DNA of 64,000 nucleotides, from positions 151,444,624 to 151,508,623 of the forward strand of contig NC_035441.2 of assembly GCF_002127325.2 (NCBI RefSeq), in the 5' to 3' direction. Origin of the DNA: Helianthus annuus. Its lineage: Eukaryota > Streptophyta > Magnoliopsida > Asterales > Asteraceae. How positions within the stretch are numbered: the stretch's first letter is position 1; each line of letters starts with the position of its first letter. The translations under genes were made by a program, and so were the position numbers. The notes below the pieces were generated by a model. The model ran no database searches. It had not been told where the DNA came from and saw only the letters and a list, made by a program, of their open reading frames with translations. This document shows, in pieces, positions 1-11,305 of the stretch.

Positions 1-1287
1 CAAACTTTGAAGGATGAACATTGAACGAAGTATCGACCGATCGGGTTACCATTCGATTGGACTACCACTCGACCATGTAATGTTCAAACTTCAATACTTA
101 AACAGTTTTCAACATGTTCAATCTCAAAGGATTGCCACCCGATCGGACTACTATCCGATCGAATGGCAAACTGCGGTGAACTTGTTCTCACTAAAGTGTC
201 CAACCAACCGGGTGGCCGTCGGATCGAACGACCTTCGTTCGACCGACCTGAAAGGTAGGGATACTTCTATGTTTTCGAAATGCTACAACGAAAACTTTAA
301 AAGTCAAGCCATCATATACAAACACATTCTTCCCAAAGGAAGAAACAATCCACTCGAAAGGTCACCGATTGGATGACCCTCCGAGCGGACTGTCACTCGA
401 ACGACCCTCCGAGCGGACTACCATCCGATCGAACTGTCGTCCGACCCACTAACACTTGTATCGTTATACGTGTCGCTTATCGTTATGCTATCATTCGGAT
501 CAGGCTAACCCTACTCTCTAGCGCTCCCTTCAAACCATCAATCGTTGTGAGTATACTCGAACCCTTTTTGCTTTATGCACTTTTGGGTGTTACATACGCT
601 ACTTATTCTAAATCACATCAAACACACTACGCAATACTTTAAACGCTAACCGTTATTGCATGTTATACATGACTTAATGAATGCTTGTTTGTTATGTTTA
701 CACATGGAATGTTGTCTACCTGCCATAGCAACGATAGTACTATAGTTTGGACTCAGCACCTGTTCACTCAGGGGTTGTTAAGGACAATTAGTTACATGGC
801 TCACAGTGGTGAGTGTGTATCGCGAACTGCCTTGGGCAGTCAACCCGCAGTCACTGGTATCGATAGGTTCATGTCAATAACTAACATGCCTCATTTCACA
901 CTATGTACGTGTTGGTTATGCGTAATCGATTTCGAACTCTATTATATCTATTAAACTTGTATGCTCACCCTTACACTATGTGTATTGACTTTTATTTTAA
1001 CGTACATGACAGGTGCTTAGGATGCTTATTTGCTTACTTTGCTGTGAAATCGAGGCTAGGAAAGACCTAGGTCAACAATAAACAATTGTCTGTAATAAAA
1101 ATCTGAGTTGTCGGAACAGAACAATTTGACTAGATCTTTTCTATAATAATTGCATTATCATTTATGACATAGTATGGGACGTGTTGCTTTAAATATTTGG
1201 TAAATATAATTGCTATGGAAACTTCTGGACAATCTGTTTCGCTCAGTGTCGCGCCCCGATGGTTCCGCCATCGGTTGGGGTGTGCCA
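1..1287 (+). repeat. 5' LTR (partial) of the Tekay-type element
   Basis: Ends in TGTGCCA, a one-base variant of the TGTGACA end of the 3' copy, directly upstream of the primer site. The first 450 bp hold many repeats of the words CCGATCGG, CATCCGATCGA and CGACCCTCCGAGCGG, which form short dyads. The remainder resembles chromovirus LTRs, including a stretch around 545-600 with GTGAGTATACTCGAACCC. Open reading frames inside it (14-376, 373-642, 685-954) are unrelated to known proteins and I treat them as chance. The true LTR start is upstream of base 1. Confidence 0.75.
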
Positions 1288-1290
1288 GAT

Positions 1291-1303
1291 TGGTATCAGA
1301 GCC
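1291..1303 (+). other. Primer binding site, initiator Met-tRNA type
   Basis: TGGTATCAGAGCC lies 3 bp after the LTR end. It is complementary to the 3' end of plant initiator methionine tRNA, the usual minus-strand primer of Tekay elements and many copia elements. Confidence 0.9.
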
Positions 1304-2434
1304 ATAACTATAGGGAATTAGGTAAGACTCGACCTAGTCCAGGCCGATGTCTTAGAAACAACCTAGTCTATAGTTAGGTACCAACAGACCGACTTGTGCA
1401 TATCCTGTAGGGATTAGGCACAAGCTTACCTGCTATCACTCGCTCACGCTACACTATCACTGCACTCTATTATTTCAAAATGAACGAATGATTAGGTCAA
1501 GATTAGGTGTGAAAACCGCAAACTCTCGACCAAATTGTTTGTTCAACCCGCATTTTATCTATAAACACGAGAATTTGCGTTGAATCAGGAGTGAAATCCG
1601 TACTTTAACGCAGATTTTCGTCTCCATTTTATCAAAACAGGAATTGAGTTGTTAAGTCAGGGGTGAAACCCGAACCTTGACGACTAGTTCCGATCTCATT
1701 TTGGTTTTACAAAACTCTCACCAAAGTCTCGACGGACTCCAACGACTTGAAGTCACGCTGAAACTGGAGGGATGCGTGCCGATCGCCCAAATTCGAGGCG
1801 AGAGCACAGTCCTGAAGGCTAAAGTGTGTATGAAAAGTCCTTGTGAATAGTCGAACCACTTTGGATAGTCGATGTCTATCTAGCCGCAGACAATCTAATG
1901 CTCGATTTTTATGTGTTTCTTTTCTGAGTTCGCTACAGCCGACTCTGATAATTGTCAATTTTATGTGGATTTTATGTGTTTACATGGTTTTATGCTTATT
2001 TGTTAGCGTTTTGAGGCACTACTGGTTTCGATTTAACTCCTTTTACTTCCGCTGATCACGCGACAGTCACTACGCCACGCTGACAAATCGCTACTACATG
2101 AGAAACGACCTTACGCCCTATTGTTTGCTAAGATATCCGAATATACAGTACTACTCGCTATATTATTCGCGATCGCTATTCTCGAACACGCGCAGGCTTT
2201 GAATGATAGGTGTCTGTATTCTGACTGCTTTCTGTGATTTCATGTTTATGCGCTTCTGTGTTTCTGTGCCGTACGTGCTTATGTGCTTCCGTGCTTATGT
2301 GCTTCTGTGATTATGTGCCTATATGACTATGTGGTTCAGTAACTATACGTGTTCCGAGCTCTAGTCGTATTAGGATTGTGAGGTGAGATTCGATTATATT
2401 GTGTTGAGTCCTGTGGCGATGTCTGTTGCAGACA
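1304..2434 (+). other. Untranslated leader of the Tekay-type element
   Basis: No supported gene. This is the region between primer site and gag. It contains repeated phrases of the type GTGAAAACCCG and, from about 2210 to 2340, a T/G-rich run of TATGTGCTTCTGTG-like words. The gag ATG at 2435 is preceded by TTGCAGACA, which resembles a 3' splice site. Confidence 0.5.
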
Positions 2435-3074
2435 ATGTCGTCATCTGGATCTCGCGCTACCCGAGATGCTCGCCGAAAGCAAGCAGACAAACGCCTCGCT
2501 TCCATGATTACTAAGCAAATGGCAAAGATCGTACCCCAAGTTGTCAGTGAACTGTACGAGAACATGAGCAAATCGTTTGAGGAATCCAGAGCTGAAACTC
2601 CCAATGTTGCTTTCAGCTTCAAACAGTTCAAGGCATGCGAACCGAAAGAGTTTACCGGCGAAGAAGGACCTACAACTTTGTTTCAATGGTTCGACTCGAT
2701 CGAAGTCACTTTACGTCAGAGTGGATTTCCTGACAATCTCCGCTCACTGAATGTGACCGGCGTCTTCCAGTCCCGCGCTCTAGACTGGTGGACTGCCGAG
2801 AGAAACAAGCGCGGAAATGATGCGGCCTATGGTCTGTCATGGGACGAGTTGAAGAACGTTATGCTCGAAGAGTTCTGCCCTCCCCATGAGCGCCAAAAGC
2901 TGGAGGACGAGTTCTGGCATATCAAGCAGAAAGATGGTGACAACGCTGCCCTGACTGCTCGCTTCAAACAGCTCAGTATCATCTGCCCCGATCAAGTGAA
3001 GACCCCCGACATGGCAATCAAGAAAGATATCCGCGCTCTGCCGGATTGTGTTGCCGATTTTGTGCAAGCTTCAA
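2426..3074 (+). pseudogene. gag: Truncated gag of the Tekay-type element
   Basis: The likely start is ATG 2435; the frame is open a little upstream from a TTG. About 213 codons remain. A basic N-terminus (ATRDARRKQADKRLAS) is followed by the conserved retrotransposon gag core: FKACEPKEFTGEEGP near residues 66-80, WFDSIE, then ALDWWTAE and SWDELKNVMLEEFCPP. This fold is the capsid-like part of Ty3/gypsy Gag. The zinc knuckles and the rest of the polyprotein are absent because the frame runs into LTR sequence at about 3074 and stops at 3100. It could at most encode a capsid-like fragment. No homologous pol is present in this copy. Confidence 0.85.
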
Positions 3075-3280
3075 AACAATTGTCTGTAATAAAAATCTGA
3101 GTTGTCGGAACAGAACAATTTGACTAGATCTTTTCTATAATAATTGTATTATCATTTATGACATGGTATGGGACGTGTTGCTTTAAATATTTGGTAAATA
3201 TAGTTGTTATGGAAACTTCTGGACAATTCGTTTCGCTCAGTGTCGCACCCCGATGATTCCGCCATCGGTTGGGTGTGACA
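3075..3280 (+). repeat. 3' LTR stub of the Tekay-type element
   Basis: Matches 1080-1287 almost base for base, starting at AAACAATTGTCTGTAAT and ending at the terminal TGTGACA. Only the last ~206 bp of the LTR are kept, joined directly to gag. This points to a deletion spanning pol and the U3/R part of the LTR. Confidence 0.9.
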
Positions 3281-6200
3281 TTGAAAATGTGAGATTCAGC
3301 ATGTTTTAGATGGGATGTGCATGGTATGATGTTTTACGAAGGTTCTTATGCTTTTTGAACTATAAAGTTAGGTTCTTGACGTGAAACAACCAAAAGAAGA
3401 CAAAGCTGCCATTGGAGAAGCTTACTAGGTACTTTTCGCATGAACTCTTTCATTGATAACTTGTACGAGAACTAGTAGCTTTTGTACGGTAGTTCTCGCA
3501 TGAATACGCACACGAGAACTCCAGATTTCGCACGGACTCTCGACAAAAGAATGGTACGAGAACTTGGTTCTCATATGGATCACCTATACGAGGACTTATG
3601 TTCTCGCATGTTGATTGATACGAAAACTTCTAATTCTTGCATGATTCTCATTTAAAAATGATGTTGTCATCCAATTAATGATCGTGCAAGAAGTTGATCA
3701 TTTAACATGTGAACCCTTGACCAGGATTAACTTAGATGCCCGAGTATTTTGCATGGGTTAAAACCATCAAATTCATAGCATCCTTAGCTGCTTTCCACAT
3801 ATGAGATTCTAGACACCTTTGTCTTATATTTTTTGGGTGATGTGCATACTCGGTAAAGAATTATAAGAAAGGAATAAATGCTAAAGAAAAGTAATGCCAT
3901 GAAATGAAATGGTTTTGGCTTCTAGCCACAATGATATCAGGATACATTTTCAATTAATTGATGTAACGTGCAGAGAGGATAGTTTAATTTAAACACGACA
4001 TGATATATGTAAAGAGAGATAAAGTTAAAGTTTCGATAAAAGCAAACAGTCAGTTAACTCCGGGATGTTGGGTCCTACTCATGGTCCAAAATCGTGAACC
4101 TTGGTACAGTGTAAGCGTATAATAGGGTGGTTACTTCTAGGGCTGCTAAGTCTTATTTCATTCTGAGCACTCAATAGGGTAGTGACATCCGGGGCTACCA
4201 ATAGATGTATAGAGACATGAGAAGAGTGATCTAGATCATTCATGAGGTGAATGTCACCTCATGAACTTATATTATGGTGAACTTATATGTATTGCTAATT
4301 TTTAAAATGTTTTATAAAAACAAGATCCACTTAGCATAACTGACTTTTAGTATACACATCATGTTAAAGTTAGATTGTTCGTGAGCTCGTGAGGATGGTT
4401 GTGGCATCGGAGTGAGTGATACCCCACTTCCCATGATTGGCATCTTGTTTCACTTGATCTTAATTGATTGGGTCTGCCACGTGTGTAAGAACCATCTTTG
4501 GTAGCAAACTATGTGTTAATCCACAAATTTCTACCCTATATCAACTTGATATTCTCATCCCTATTACACAAATAGTGACTATTTCAAGTACTTGTAGAGT
4601 AAATTTCATTCTTTATTTATATACCTATGTGTATGTTTACTATACACTGGATGTCCTTGAACTAAGGGGATTGGAACACTTTATTTCATTTCTCTCAACT
4701 AGCATTAGAATTTTCAGTCTAATCCATGTTGAAAGATATGCCCTTTATAACTAACATTAAAGACATCTATTTCACTCCTCTTCTACTTCGGCCAAAAGAT
4801 AGTCGCCGACCACCTGCACAAACCCTCCCCCTTGTCCATATCACCATCGTTTGGCCAACCCATTTTCGTGATGGATAATTAGATATTCATGTATCACAAC
4901 ATTTCTGCTCCAATTTTGGATTGGCTTTGTAGATCTTAACTCGTCATACTTTCAAGGGTTTATATAGCTCACATATTTTGATGATGATGCCCCCAAAATT
5001 CAACACCCATTTTTCTATGAATCAAAACTTTAATTTGAGTTTCTTTACATACGTTGAGAATATGTCAACATACTTGTTTCCAAACACCCATTATCAACAT
5101 TATGAGGTACTACAACAATCATTAGAGGTGATGACAAATTTCTTGTTGCCTGGGTGCATCCAACAAAACATAAAATTGACTGTATCCTGGCAAGGTAATT
5201 TCCAAAGGTTTTGTGGTAGAAATTGGTATTTCTACCTTTGGAGTAGTCGTGGTGTTTGCAAGGATCACGGTTTTTTCCTCTTTGTTTTGATTATTAATAT
5301 ATCTAAGTTATCAGGAAATCGTATACAACTTTATCCAGACAAATAAATACAAATGTATATAAGACAATTTTAACTCTTGTTTTTAACTCCATGTTGTGAT
5401 TTGATTTAGATTTGGGGGTTTGACTTGATAAACTTGTTTTACGAATTACTTATTATAACACATCTGAGAGACGTCCTTCAAAATCTAAGGGTCAGTAAGC
5501 AGTAAGTTGGCCTAGTCTCTCGCCCAGCCTTCGCCTAATTCCAATACAATAGGGGTCTCCTCAATGAGCGTAGATTGATAGAGATGGCTTTTGTGCCGGT
5601 CAATGTTCTTTTATGATTTCATTTTTAAGTAAAAACTACATGAATGCATCTACCGATTTCTTTTACTATATTGTGTTTAAAAAATCAGATAAATGCGTTA
5701 TATTGTGTTTGATTAAGTTAATGAGGAGGTTTTTGATAGGAGGTCCTCTCTCTTGTCATTTGACTCTGATCAATTATAAGTTGATTATCAACTATGGCGG
5801 TGTTGGTGCTTCTCAGTGTGTGAAAGTATGAGAATGTGATGATATAATGAACAGTGATAAAAAAATAGAGTTTATGGATCTGATCTGTATCTTAGCTAGG
5901 CAATGTAGCATTTAGAGGTGCACAAACATGATTATTTTTAAAATCAATTCGGATATGTTTAACAATATCAAGATTAGATTAAAGCTAAACCAGTTTTAAA
6001 AAGAATTGTTGTCTGTGAAGTTTGCTATTCACTTGTAACTACGATTGCAACCGTGTCAGATATGGGCAAAAACAAGTTCCATTGCTTTCATTGGATTGGG
6101 TGTTGCCGGAAAAAAAATATAAAATACACACAAAAGGAAGGGAATATTGATCATTAATGTGGATTTAGCTAAAAATTTTAAATCTAGTTAGTGTAAAGGA

Positions 6201-6536
6201 CATAAAATGTTACAAAACTCTTTAGTATAAAAGATGTATAATGTAATTAATAAAGATTAAGACTCAACATGCAAGAAAGTATATATAAATAATGAAATCT
6301 GTAACTTACTCTACCTTTTAATGAAATAAAAAAATGACTTAAGTTCGGGAACTAAAACCAGATATTACAAAGATCACGTAATAATTACTAGCAATCAAAA
6401 TGAAGAAATCATGGTGCTAATTACTCCTTCAAACCAAATATTTAACATTCAAACACCTTTTGGTTTTTAATTATTAGAGTGTTTGGTTTAATACCATCAG
6501 AATTCATAAATGGTAATGGGAATAGATTTTTAAAGA
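3281..6536. other. Intergenic DNA without a recognisable gene
   Basis: I see no conserved coding region. The longest open frame (4978-5346, 122 codons) has no recognisable domain and an AT-rich composition. Around 3470-3620 the phrase ACGAGAACT or TCTCGCATGA recurs several times, probably a degenerate old repeat. A perfect 12-bp hairpin lies at 4239-4265. The rest is AT-rich and unassigned. Confidence 0.5.
4239..4265. repeat. Perfect 12-bp inverted repeat with 3-bp loop
   Basis: TTCATGAGGTGA at 4239-4250 and its exact complement at 4254-4265 are separated by ATG. It may be the centre of a decayed foldback element. I see no gene beside it that would make it a terminator. Confidence 0.7.
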
Positions 6537-6830
6537 GCCAATGAGGCCTAGATCAATTGAGGCCTAGATCAATTGTTTTGGGAGGTAACTTCATGACCTT
6601 TTAATGTGGAGGTTATGGGGGTTGGAGTCCGACTTGGTGCAATTTGCTTTCAATTTGTTTTAGGTGGGCTAGGGGTTTAATCATAGAGGCCTTCGGGCGG
6701 TGGGTTTCCCCTGTAATAATGAGCGGGCTTGGTCAACAGCACTGTCTATGTACGTAGGGTGTGGATGACCTTTCCCCAATGAGTTTACCCAGGTGACCGG
6801 GTTTGTGTAGCATTCGCTAACCGTTCAAAA
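6537..6830 (+). mobile_element. tRNA-derived SINE-like element
   Basis: The head reads like a tRNA-type RNA polymerase III promoter: a box A-like GGCCTAGATCAATTG and a box B-like GGGGTTGGAGTCC about 60 bp further on. The body ends in an A run near 6829-6835 (GTTCAAAAAAA). Body words such as GGGCGGTGGGTTTCCCCTG, GGTCAACA and GTGGATGACC recur in the opposite-strand copy at 6966-7200. Flanks ATAGATTTTTA before and ATAGATTTATA after the element look like an imperfect target duplication. The head carries a direct 16-bp duplication (6543-6558 and 6559-6574). Confidence 0.6.
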
Positions 6831-6965
6831 AAATATAGATTTATAACACATGTATTTAATAGGCGTACATATGTTCAAATTTATGGGTTTAATTCCCATT
6901 TTAAAACCCCTAACTTATTAACCAAAGGACTCCTTCATAGTGATTAACCAAACATTATCCATATG

Positions 6966-7200
6966 TTTTTTTAACATCAAACAAAGTCCGGCCTCCCGGT
7001 TATACCCATGGTAAAAGGTCACCCACGCTCGCGATCGTAAAGAACGTTGTTGACCTGGCCCGTCATCAATTTCAGAGGAACCCTACCGCCTGAAAGACCA
7101 CTGTGGTAAAATCTCGGCTCACACATAATATTTTACCATGAACGAGACTTCAATCGACGACCTCCCTAGAAAAAGTCACTGGATACCGCTAAAGCACTAC
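6966..7200 (-). mobile_element. tRNA-derived SINE-like element, second copy
   Basis: Read on the minus strand it begins with a head containing TAGCGGTATCCAGTGAC (box A-like) and GGTCGTCGATTGAAGTCTC (box B-like). It continues through a body shared with the plus-strand copy (GGCGGTAGGGTTCCTCTG, GGTCAACAACG, GTGGGTGACC, GGAGGCCGGACTTTG) and ends in an A run (a T run at 6966-6972 on the plus strand). I could not find a convincing target duplication. Confidence 0.6.
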
Positions 7201-7249
7201 CGATTATAACATTGCTTTTTTTATAAAGGTATGATTATAACATTGCTAT

Positions 7250-7448
7250 TTTTGCTAATTTATACATTTTTTTTAAAGGCCAACAAACACTTTATATTAT
7301 ATACAAGCTAACATTGTGTTAGCATCCAAGTTACAGCCACCAAAAAACATACAGACACCACATAATACAGTTAGACTTCCAAACTAGATAAGCTAAAGTT
7401 GTTCCAATCTTCCCAGTTAAGCCCCTGTCCTTTTGCTAATTTATACAT
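7250..7448 (-). mobile_element. 5'-truncated LINE-like 3' end with 18-bp target duplication
   Basis: The 18-bp sequence TTTTGCTAATTTATACAT occurs at 7250-7267 and again at 7431-7448. Between them is about 163 bp that, on the minus strand, ends in GTTTGTTGGCCTTTAAA plus an A run adjoining the first repeat. A long target duplication with a poly(A) tail is the signature of target-primed reverse transcription. The tail style fits plant L1-type LINEs, but no coding sequence remains to confirm it. A processed pseudogene is the alternative. Confidence 0.65.
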
Positions 7449-7629
7449 ATTATACGTGAATTGTGATGGATGAAAGTGGTGTTGTTTGGAAGAATGATTG
7501 CTAGGAGCGGGCACAGCACGTGTAGGTACGTGTAAAGTTGTATGATTATGAACAACCCTCCACCCCGCGGAACTTGTGCCTTAAATCTTGCCCTTCTATT
7601 TATCTCGTTCCATAAATCTCTCTCTTTTT

Positions 7630-7691
7630 TTTTCTTCAAACATTATTATTATTATGGGTTTTTTCTTCAAACATTATTATTATTATGGGTT
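7630..7691. repeat. Tandem duplication, 31 bp x 2
   Basis: TTTTCTTCAAACATTATTAT... repeats with period 31 (7630-7660 and 7661-7691) without visible mismatch. Each unit contains an ATT microsatellite run. Confidence 0.85.
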
Positions 7692-8172
7692 AATAACAAA
7701 CTCACCTTTAGTTTGTTGACAGTTGTATTTTTTGTATGAAGTTTTAAGAGATTAGGTTTTTATTCTAGAAAATATTAATGTGAAAAATAGATCTTGTTTG
7801 AACGTGAGAGTTTAATTTTTGTTAGTTAACTAGCTTTTGAATAGAGTCAAAGCTTTGATAAATTAATTTAACTAAATACCTTTAATTAGTTATGTAACTT
7901 GTGTTTTTATCTGAGGTTTTCATTCTATCTTTTTATTGTTAATTTTATATTATTTAGTAATATCTAATGGTGCATTTCTGTCATGACTTAGAGTTTAATA
8001 AAGAATTACGAGTTTGAATTTAGTCTGAATGAAATAGGGTTATTTTTGGGTTAAATTTGTAAACATGCTTAGCTTAACGGGATGTGTTTGGGTCGGATCA
8101 AAGTATCAAACTACAAAGCGTAAGAGGTATTATGGGTCATTGATTGAACTAATTTAATGGTCAAGACTGACT
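7692..8172. other. AT-rich intergenic DNA
   Basis: No coding region, RNA gene or repeat structure that I can support. It is the immediate left flank of the nested retrotransposon cluster. Confidence 0.5.
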
Positions 8173-8271
8173 AAATGGCTTGTAGTCTAGCGGTATCAAT
8201 GTGTATAGTTAATATGTTCATCCTCAAGTGGTTGACGGCTCTAATCTCATTGTGGGCATTGTTGAAGATCT
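8173..8271 (+). mobile_element. Possible SINE head cut by insertion of copia element A
   Basis: AATGGCTTGTAGTCTAGCGG followed about 60 bp later by GGTTGACGGCTCTAATCTC gives a box A/box B-like spacing and resembles the minus-strand SINE head near 7150-7190. The sequence stops at 8271, where element A begins. The continuation would be at 44860 onward. This rests on motif resemblance only. Confidence 0.35.
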
Positions 8272-8849
8272 TGTAGGAATCCGTTCGTGTAAAAATAAAT
8301 AAAATTCTTTTATTAACTTGAATTACAAAGTAGAACAGAATGATACTGAAAATAAATTACAAAAACAACTGAAAATGGAAATGGAAAAAACAAGAACAGA
8401 AATTCGAACAGAAAAACTGTTCTTGGCTGAGGATCGTGTTAGACACGGGTCCCTTAAAACAAATTCCGCGTCTCCTAGGAGAACACGTTTTTTTTTTCAG
8501 GATACAACAGCCGCAAGCAGTTGCACTGCCGGTCTTGACTCCAACCCGAAGGTGTACCTTGAACTCTTGAAGAAGATGAAGAATTTCTGTAGAGAGATTG
8601 TAGAGAAGTGTGTTTCGGTGTGTTTGATCTGCCAAAGGATGCACCTATTTATAGTTGCAGGTCTTGAAGAAACTGAAAATTGAATTAAATGGGTGAATTA
8701 AACTACATTAAACGTCTTTAATGCACTTTAATTCGTCACTTAATTCTCAGTCAAACGCATTAACTTCGTCAGTTTCGAAAGCTGAAACGTAACTGCACAG
8801 CATTAACTGCTGCTAGAAGCTTCTGCGCGCGCGCGCAGGTCTGCACCCT
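8272..8849 (-). repeat. 3' LTR of copia element A, distal part
   Basis: Matches 43686-44260 closely, including the shared opening TGTAGGAATCCGTTCGTG and the phrases around GGATCGTGTTAGACACGGG. It is broken after ACCCT (8845-8849) by the Athila-like insertion and resumes at 16719. Small indels separate it from the 5' LTR, so element A is older than the insertion inside it. Confidence 0.9.
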
Positions 8850-10774
8850 TGATATTCGCTAATTTACACATATTTTAGTCCCCCATTTTATCCCCATTTT
8901 ATGCGTTTTCGGCCGTAAAACCGTCATGCGGATACTTAATCATGTATACTTTTGTTTACAGGCCTAAAACAACATACCAGACAAGATGATAGTGAAAACG
9001 AGGATTTTCCGGGCGAAACGAATGAACTGCGAACATTCTGTGGAAAATTCTGACCTGGGCAAGTTGCACCCCCGTGCGACTGGTGGCACCCCCGTGCGGA
9101 TGCGACAATAAGGCTCAGCTCGGCGTTGCACCCCCATGCAACTGGTGGCACCCCCGTGCGGATGCGACAACAAAGCTCAGTTCAGCGTTGCACACCCAGT
9201 GCGATCAGGAGTGCAACGAAATCCCGGCAACGCACCCCCGTGCGACTGGTTGCACCCCCGTGCGACTGGTTGCACCCCCATGCGGATTCGATGACCAGCC
9301 CCGATCCCGGATATGCACGCCCGTGCCAATTGAAGAACGGCCGTGCGTGTCCGAAGACCAGTCAACGATCTGTGACGTCACGCAGTATGGTGGACCACCA
9401 CCAATAATTGCTTAAAGTGCACGGTCGTGCAATCGGAGAACGACCGTGCGACGTCGAAAAAGCATAAAAACAGAACAGAACCATTCTATTAGTAACTCTG
9501 GACATTTTGGGAGCTCTGCAGGCGATTTTGAGGCTCCGAAGGCTGCTGCTTTCACTCGGATTCAAGCCACATTGCCCGGTTTTGCTCATTTACTATCCAG
9601 ATTCTCATTCTTATGCTTGTTTATGGTTTGGTTTCTCAAATCTTTCCATACTTTTGTTACATTTCAAGCATTTAGACTGATTATTATGTATTAATGTAAG
9701 CCTTTGGGCAAAAACACAACAATCCCTTGCTTGATTAGTATGTTAATCTATGTTTGTAATGACATTTTGAAGTATTTTCTATGACTATCTTTGATGATTA
9801 GTTTGCAACCTTGTTATTGATATTGATTTCTTGATTATAAGTAATTGTGTTGGATGATTGGTGCTTGGTTAGGTAAGATAGTTGCAAAATGAAGCTTATT
9901 TAATCATGTATTAGTAAACTTTTAATTTGGTTAACTAGTTTAACTTGGTTAAAATGTAGGCACCATGATACTCTAACGGGTTAGTGGTTTAATAAAATGC
10001 AATTATTATTAATCAAGAGAGCTTGCCCTCACGGAAGGACTCTAACGGGTTAGATGGTGTTGTTATGAATTCTTGCCATGATTTGTTAGCTTAGTTAGTA
10101 GTTTCGGCCAAAATTGCTATCTTGGTGAATTTATGTGTAAGATTTGTAAAATGAACTCGGTTGTGATTTAATCTAGTTTATGCTTGTCTCGGTGGCTGCA
10201 TTGTGTTTATCGGTGTTGCTTTCCTTGATTAAGTGAGGTTAGAAAACTCCTAACGGATGACTAACTTATTTTTAGGAGATTTTTGTAGACATTAATCAAT
10301 CGCACGTTAAAGAACAATTTTAGGTGGTTAAAGTGTGTTTATCGTTTTAACTTTCCGAATGATTGTCATGTTAGGATTCCCGAAAGGGATACTAATTGTC
10401 TCAAAATGGAAAATTGACCGAATGCTTCTAAATGCCAAAACTGACTTAGTTGACATGCTGCGGTTGTGTATTAAGCAAGGCTATTTATATACTATGATTT
10501 ATAAGTATTTATTTATGCTTACTTTAGTTTAATTAAAAAACCAAAACAAATTATGTTTTTACCGGTAATTTAGTGATAAAGGTCTAGTATTATTTCTCCG
10601 CCCATTTCCGTGGATCGATACTTGGTTCTTACCGATACTTTACTACATATATGACGGGGTACACTTGCCTCTTTCGTGTGTGTTTTGATGTAAAAGTAAT
10701 AATCACTTTTATAAATTTAAAACCAATTCGTGTGTAATTTCATTGTAAAAATATGTATAGTCACGCACGTACCA
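8850..10774 (+). repeat. 5' LTR of the Athila-like element
   Basis: A 1925-bp LTR, TG...CA. From about 9060 to 9460 it contains roughly ten near-copies of GCACCCCCGTGCG, an imperfect palindrome, each followed by GACTGG or GATGCG. These make several overlapping open frames in both strands, which I treat as by-products of the repeats. The rest is AT-rich and contains two phrases CTCTAACGGGTTAG near 9971 and 10038. Confidence 0.95.
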
Positions 10775-10780
10775 AGTTTT

Positions 10781-10798
10781 TGGCGCCGTTGCCGGGGA
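10781..10798 (+). other. Primer binding site, tRNA-Asp type
   Basis: TGGCGCCGTTGCCGGGGA starts 7 bp after the LTR end. Its complement ends in CCA and matches the 3' end expected of plant tRNA-Asp, the primer used by Athila/Tat elements. Confidence 0.85.
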
Positions 10799-11305
10799 AG
10801 TGGCGAGTTTTAGGAACGACCCGAGTCATTGTGTTATCGGTGTATATACTTGTTAATATTTGTGTTTATTTTCATGATTATTTATTTGTTGATTTATTTG
10901 TTAATATTTCTAGCTTTTAATTCAATTTATTCATTTTCGTGATTCTTTTGTACACTTGTAAATTTTTTATTCTATTTATTTGTTCAAATCCGGATTTATT
11001 TATTCATTTATTCTTTGAGTTTTCGGCTCTTAAAAATCATTTTCATACTAGTCGATTCGATTATTTTCGTTGCTTTAATTTTTATAAAAATTTCGGCCCA
11101 TTTTCGGATTTTTATAAATTTTACAGCCCATATTTATAATATTCTGTTTCTTTTTAGCAAAAAAAAAAAAAAAAAAAAACCTTATTTTAATAATATAATA
11201 TTCTTGTCGAGCAATTTTTCGTGTCCTCAACCCCTGCTCCCGACGCTGCTGAGCCTTCAGACGAACCCGAGCGTGAACTGAGGAGACGTCTTCATTAGAG
11301 ATCCC

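Larger units (their letters stand above)
1..3280 (+). mobile_element. Deletion derivative of a Tekay/Del-type Ty3/gypsy retrotransposon
   Basis: The order is LTR end (TGTGCCA at 1281-1287), methionine-tRNA primer site (1291-1303), long leader, start of gag (ATG 2435), then an abrupt join at about 3074 to the last 206 bp of the LTR, ending TGTGACA at 3280. The LTR tail is present twice (1080-1287 and 3075-3280) and is nearly identical. The end of gag, all of pol and most of the 3' LTR are missing. The left end of the element lies outside the window, so its target duplication cannot be checked. Confidence 0.85.

Noticed and set aside
2311..2631. Minus-strand ORF opposite gag
   Set aside because: Antisense shadow of the gag frame without any domain.
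4978..5346. 122-codon ORF as a host gene
   Set aside because: No domain, no splice or promoter support, low-complexity start and AT-driven codon use.
8173..8271. A genuine tRNA gene
   Set aside because: Box A- and B-like words are present, but no cloverleaf with an anticodon stem can be drawn; a SINE head is more plausible.
9074..9415. Overlapping ORFs in both LTRs of the Athila-like element (also 15013-15354 and others on both strands)
   Set aside because: They follow the GCACCCCCGTGCG repeats in several frames and strands at once, have no domain, and occur identically in both LTRs.
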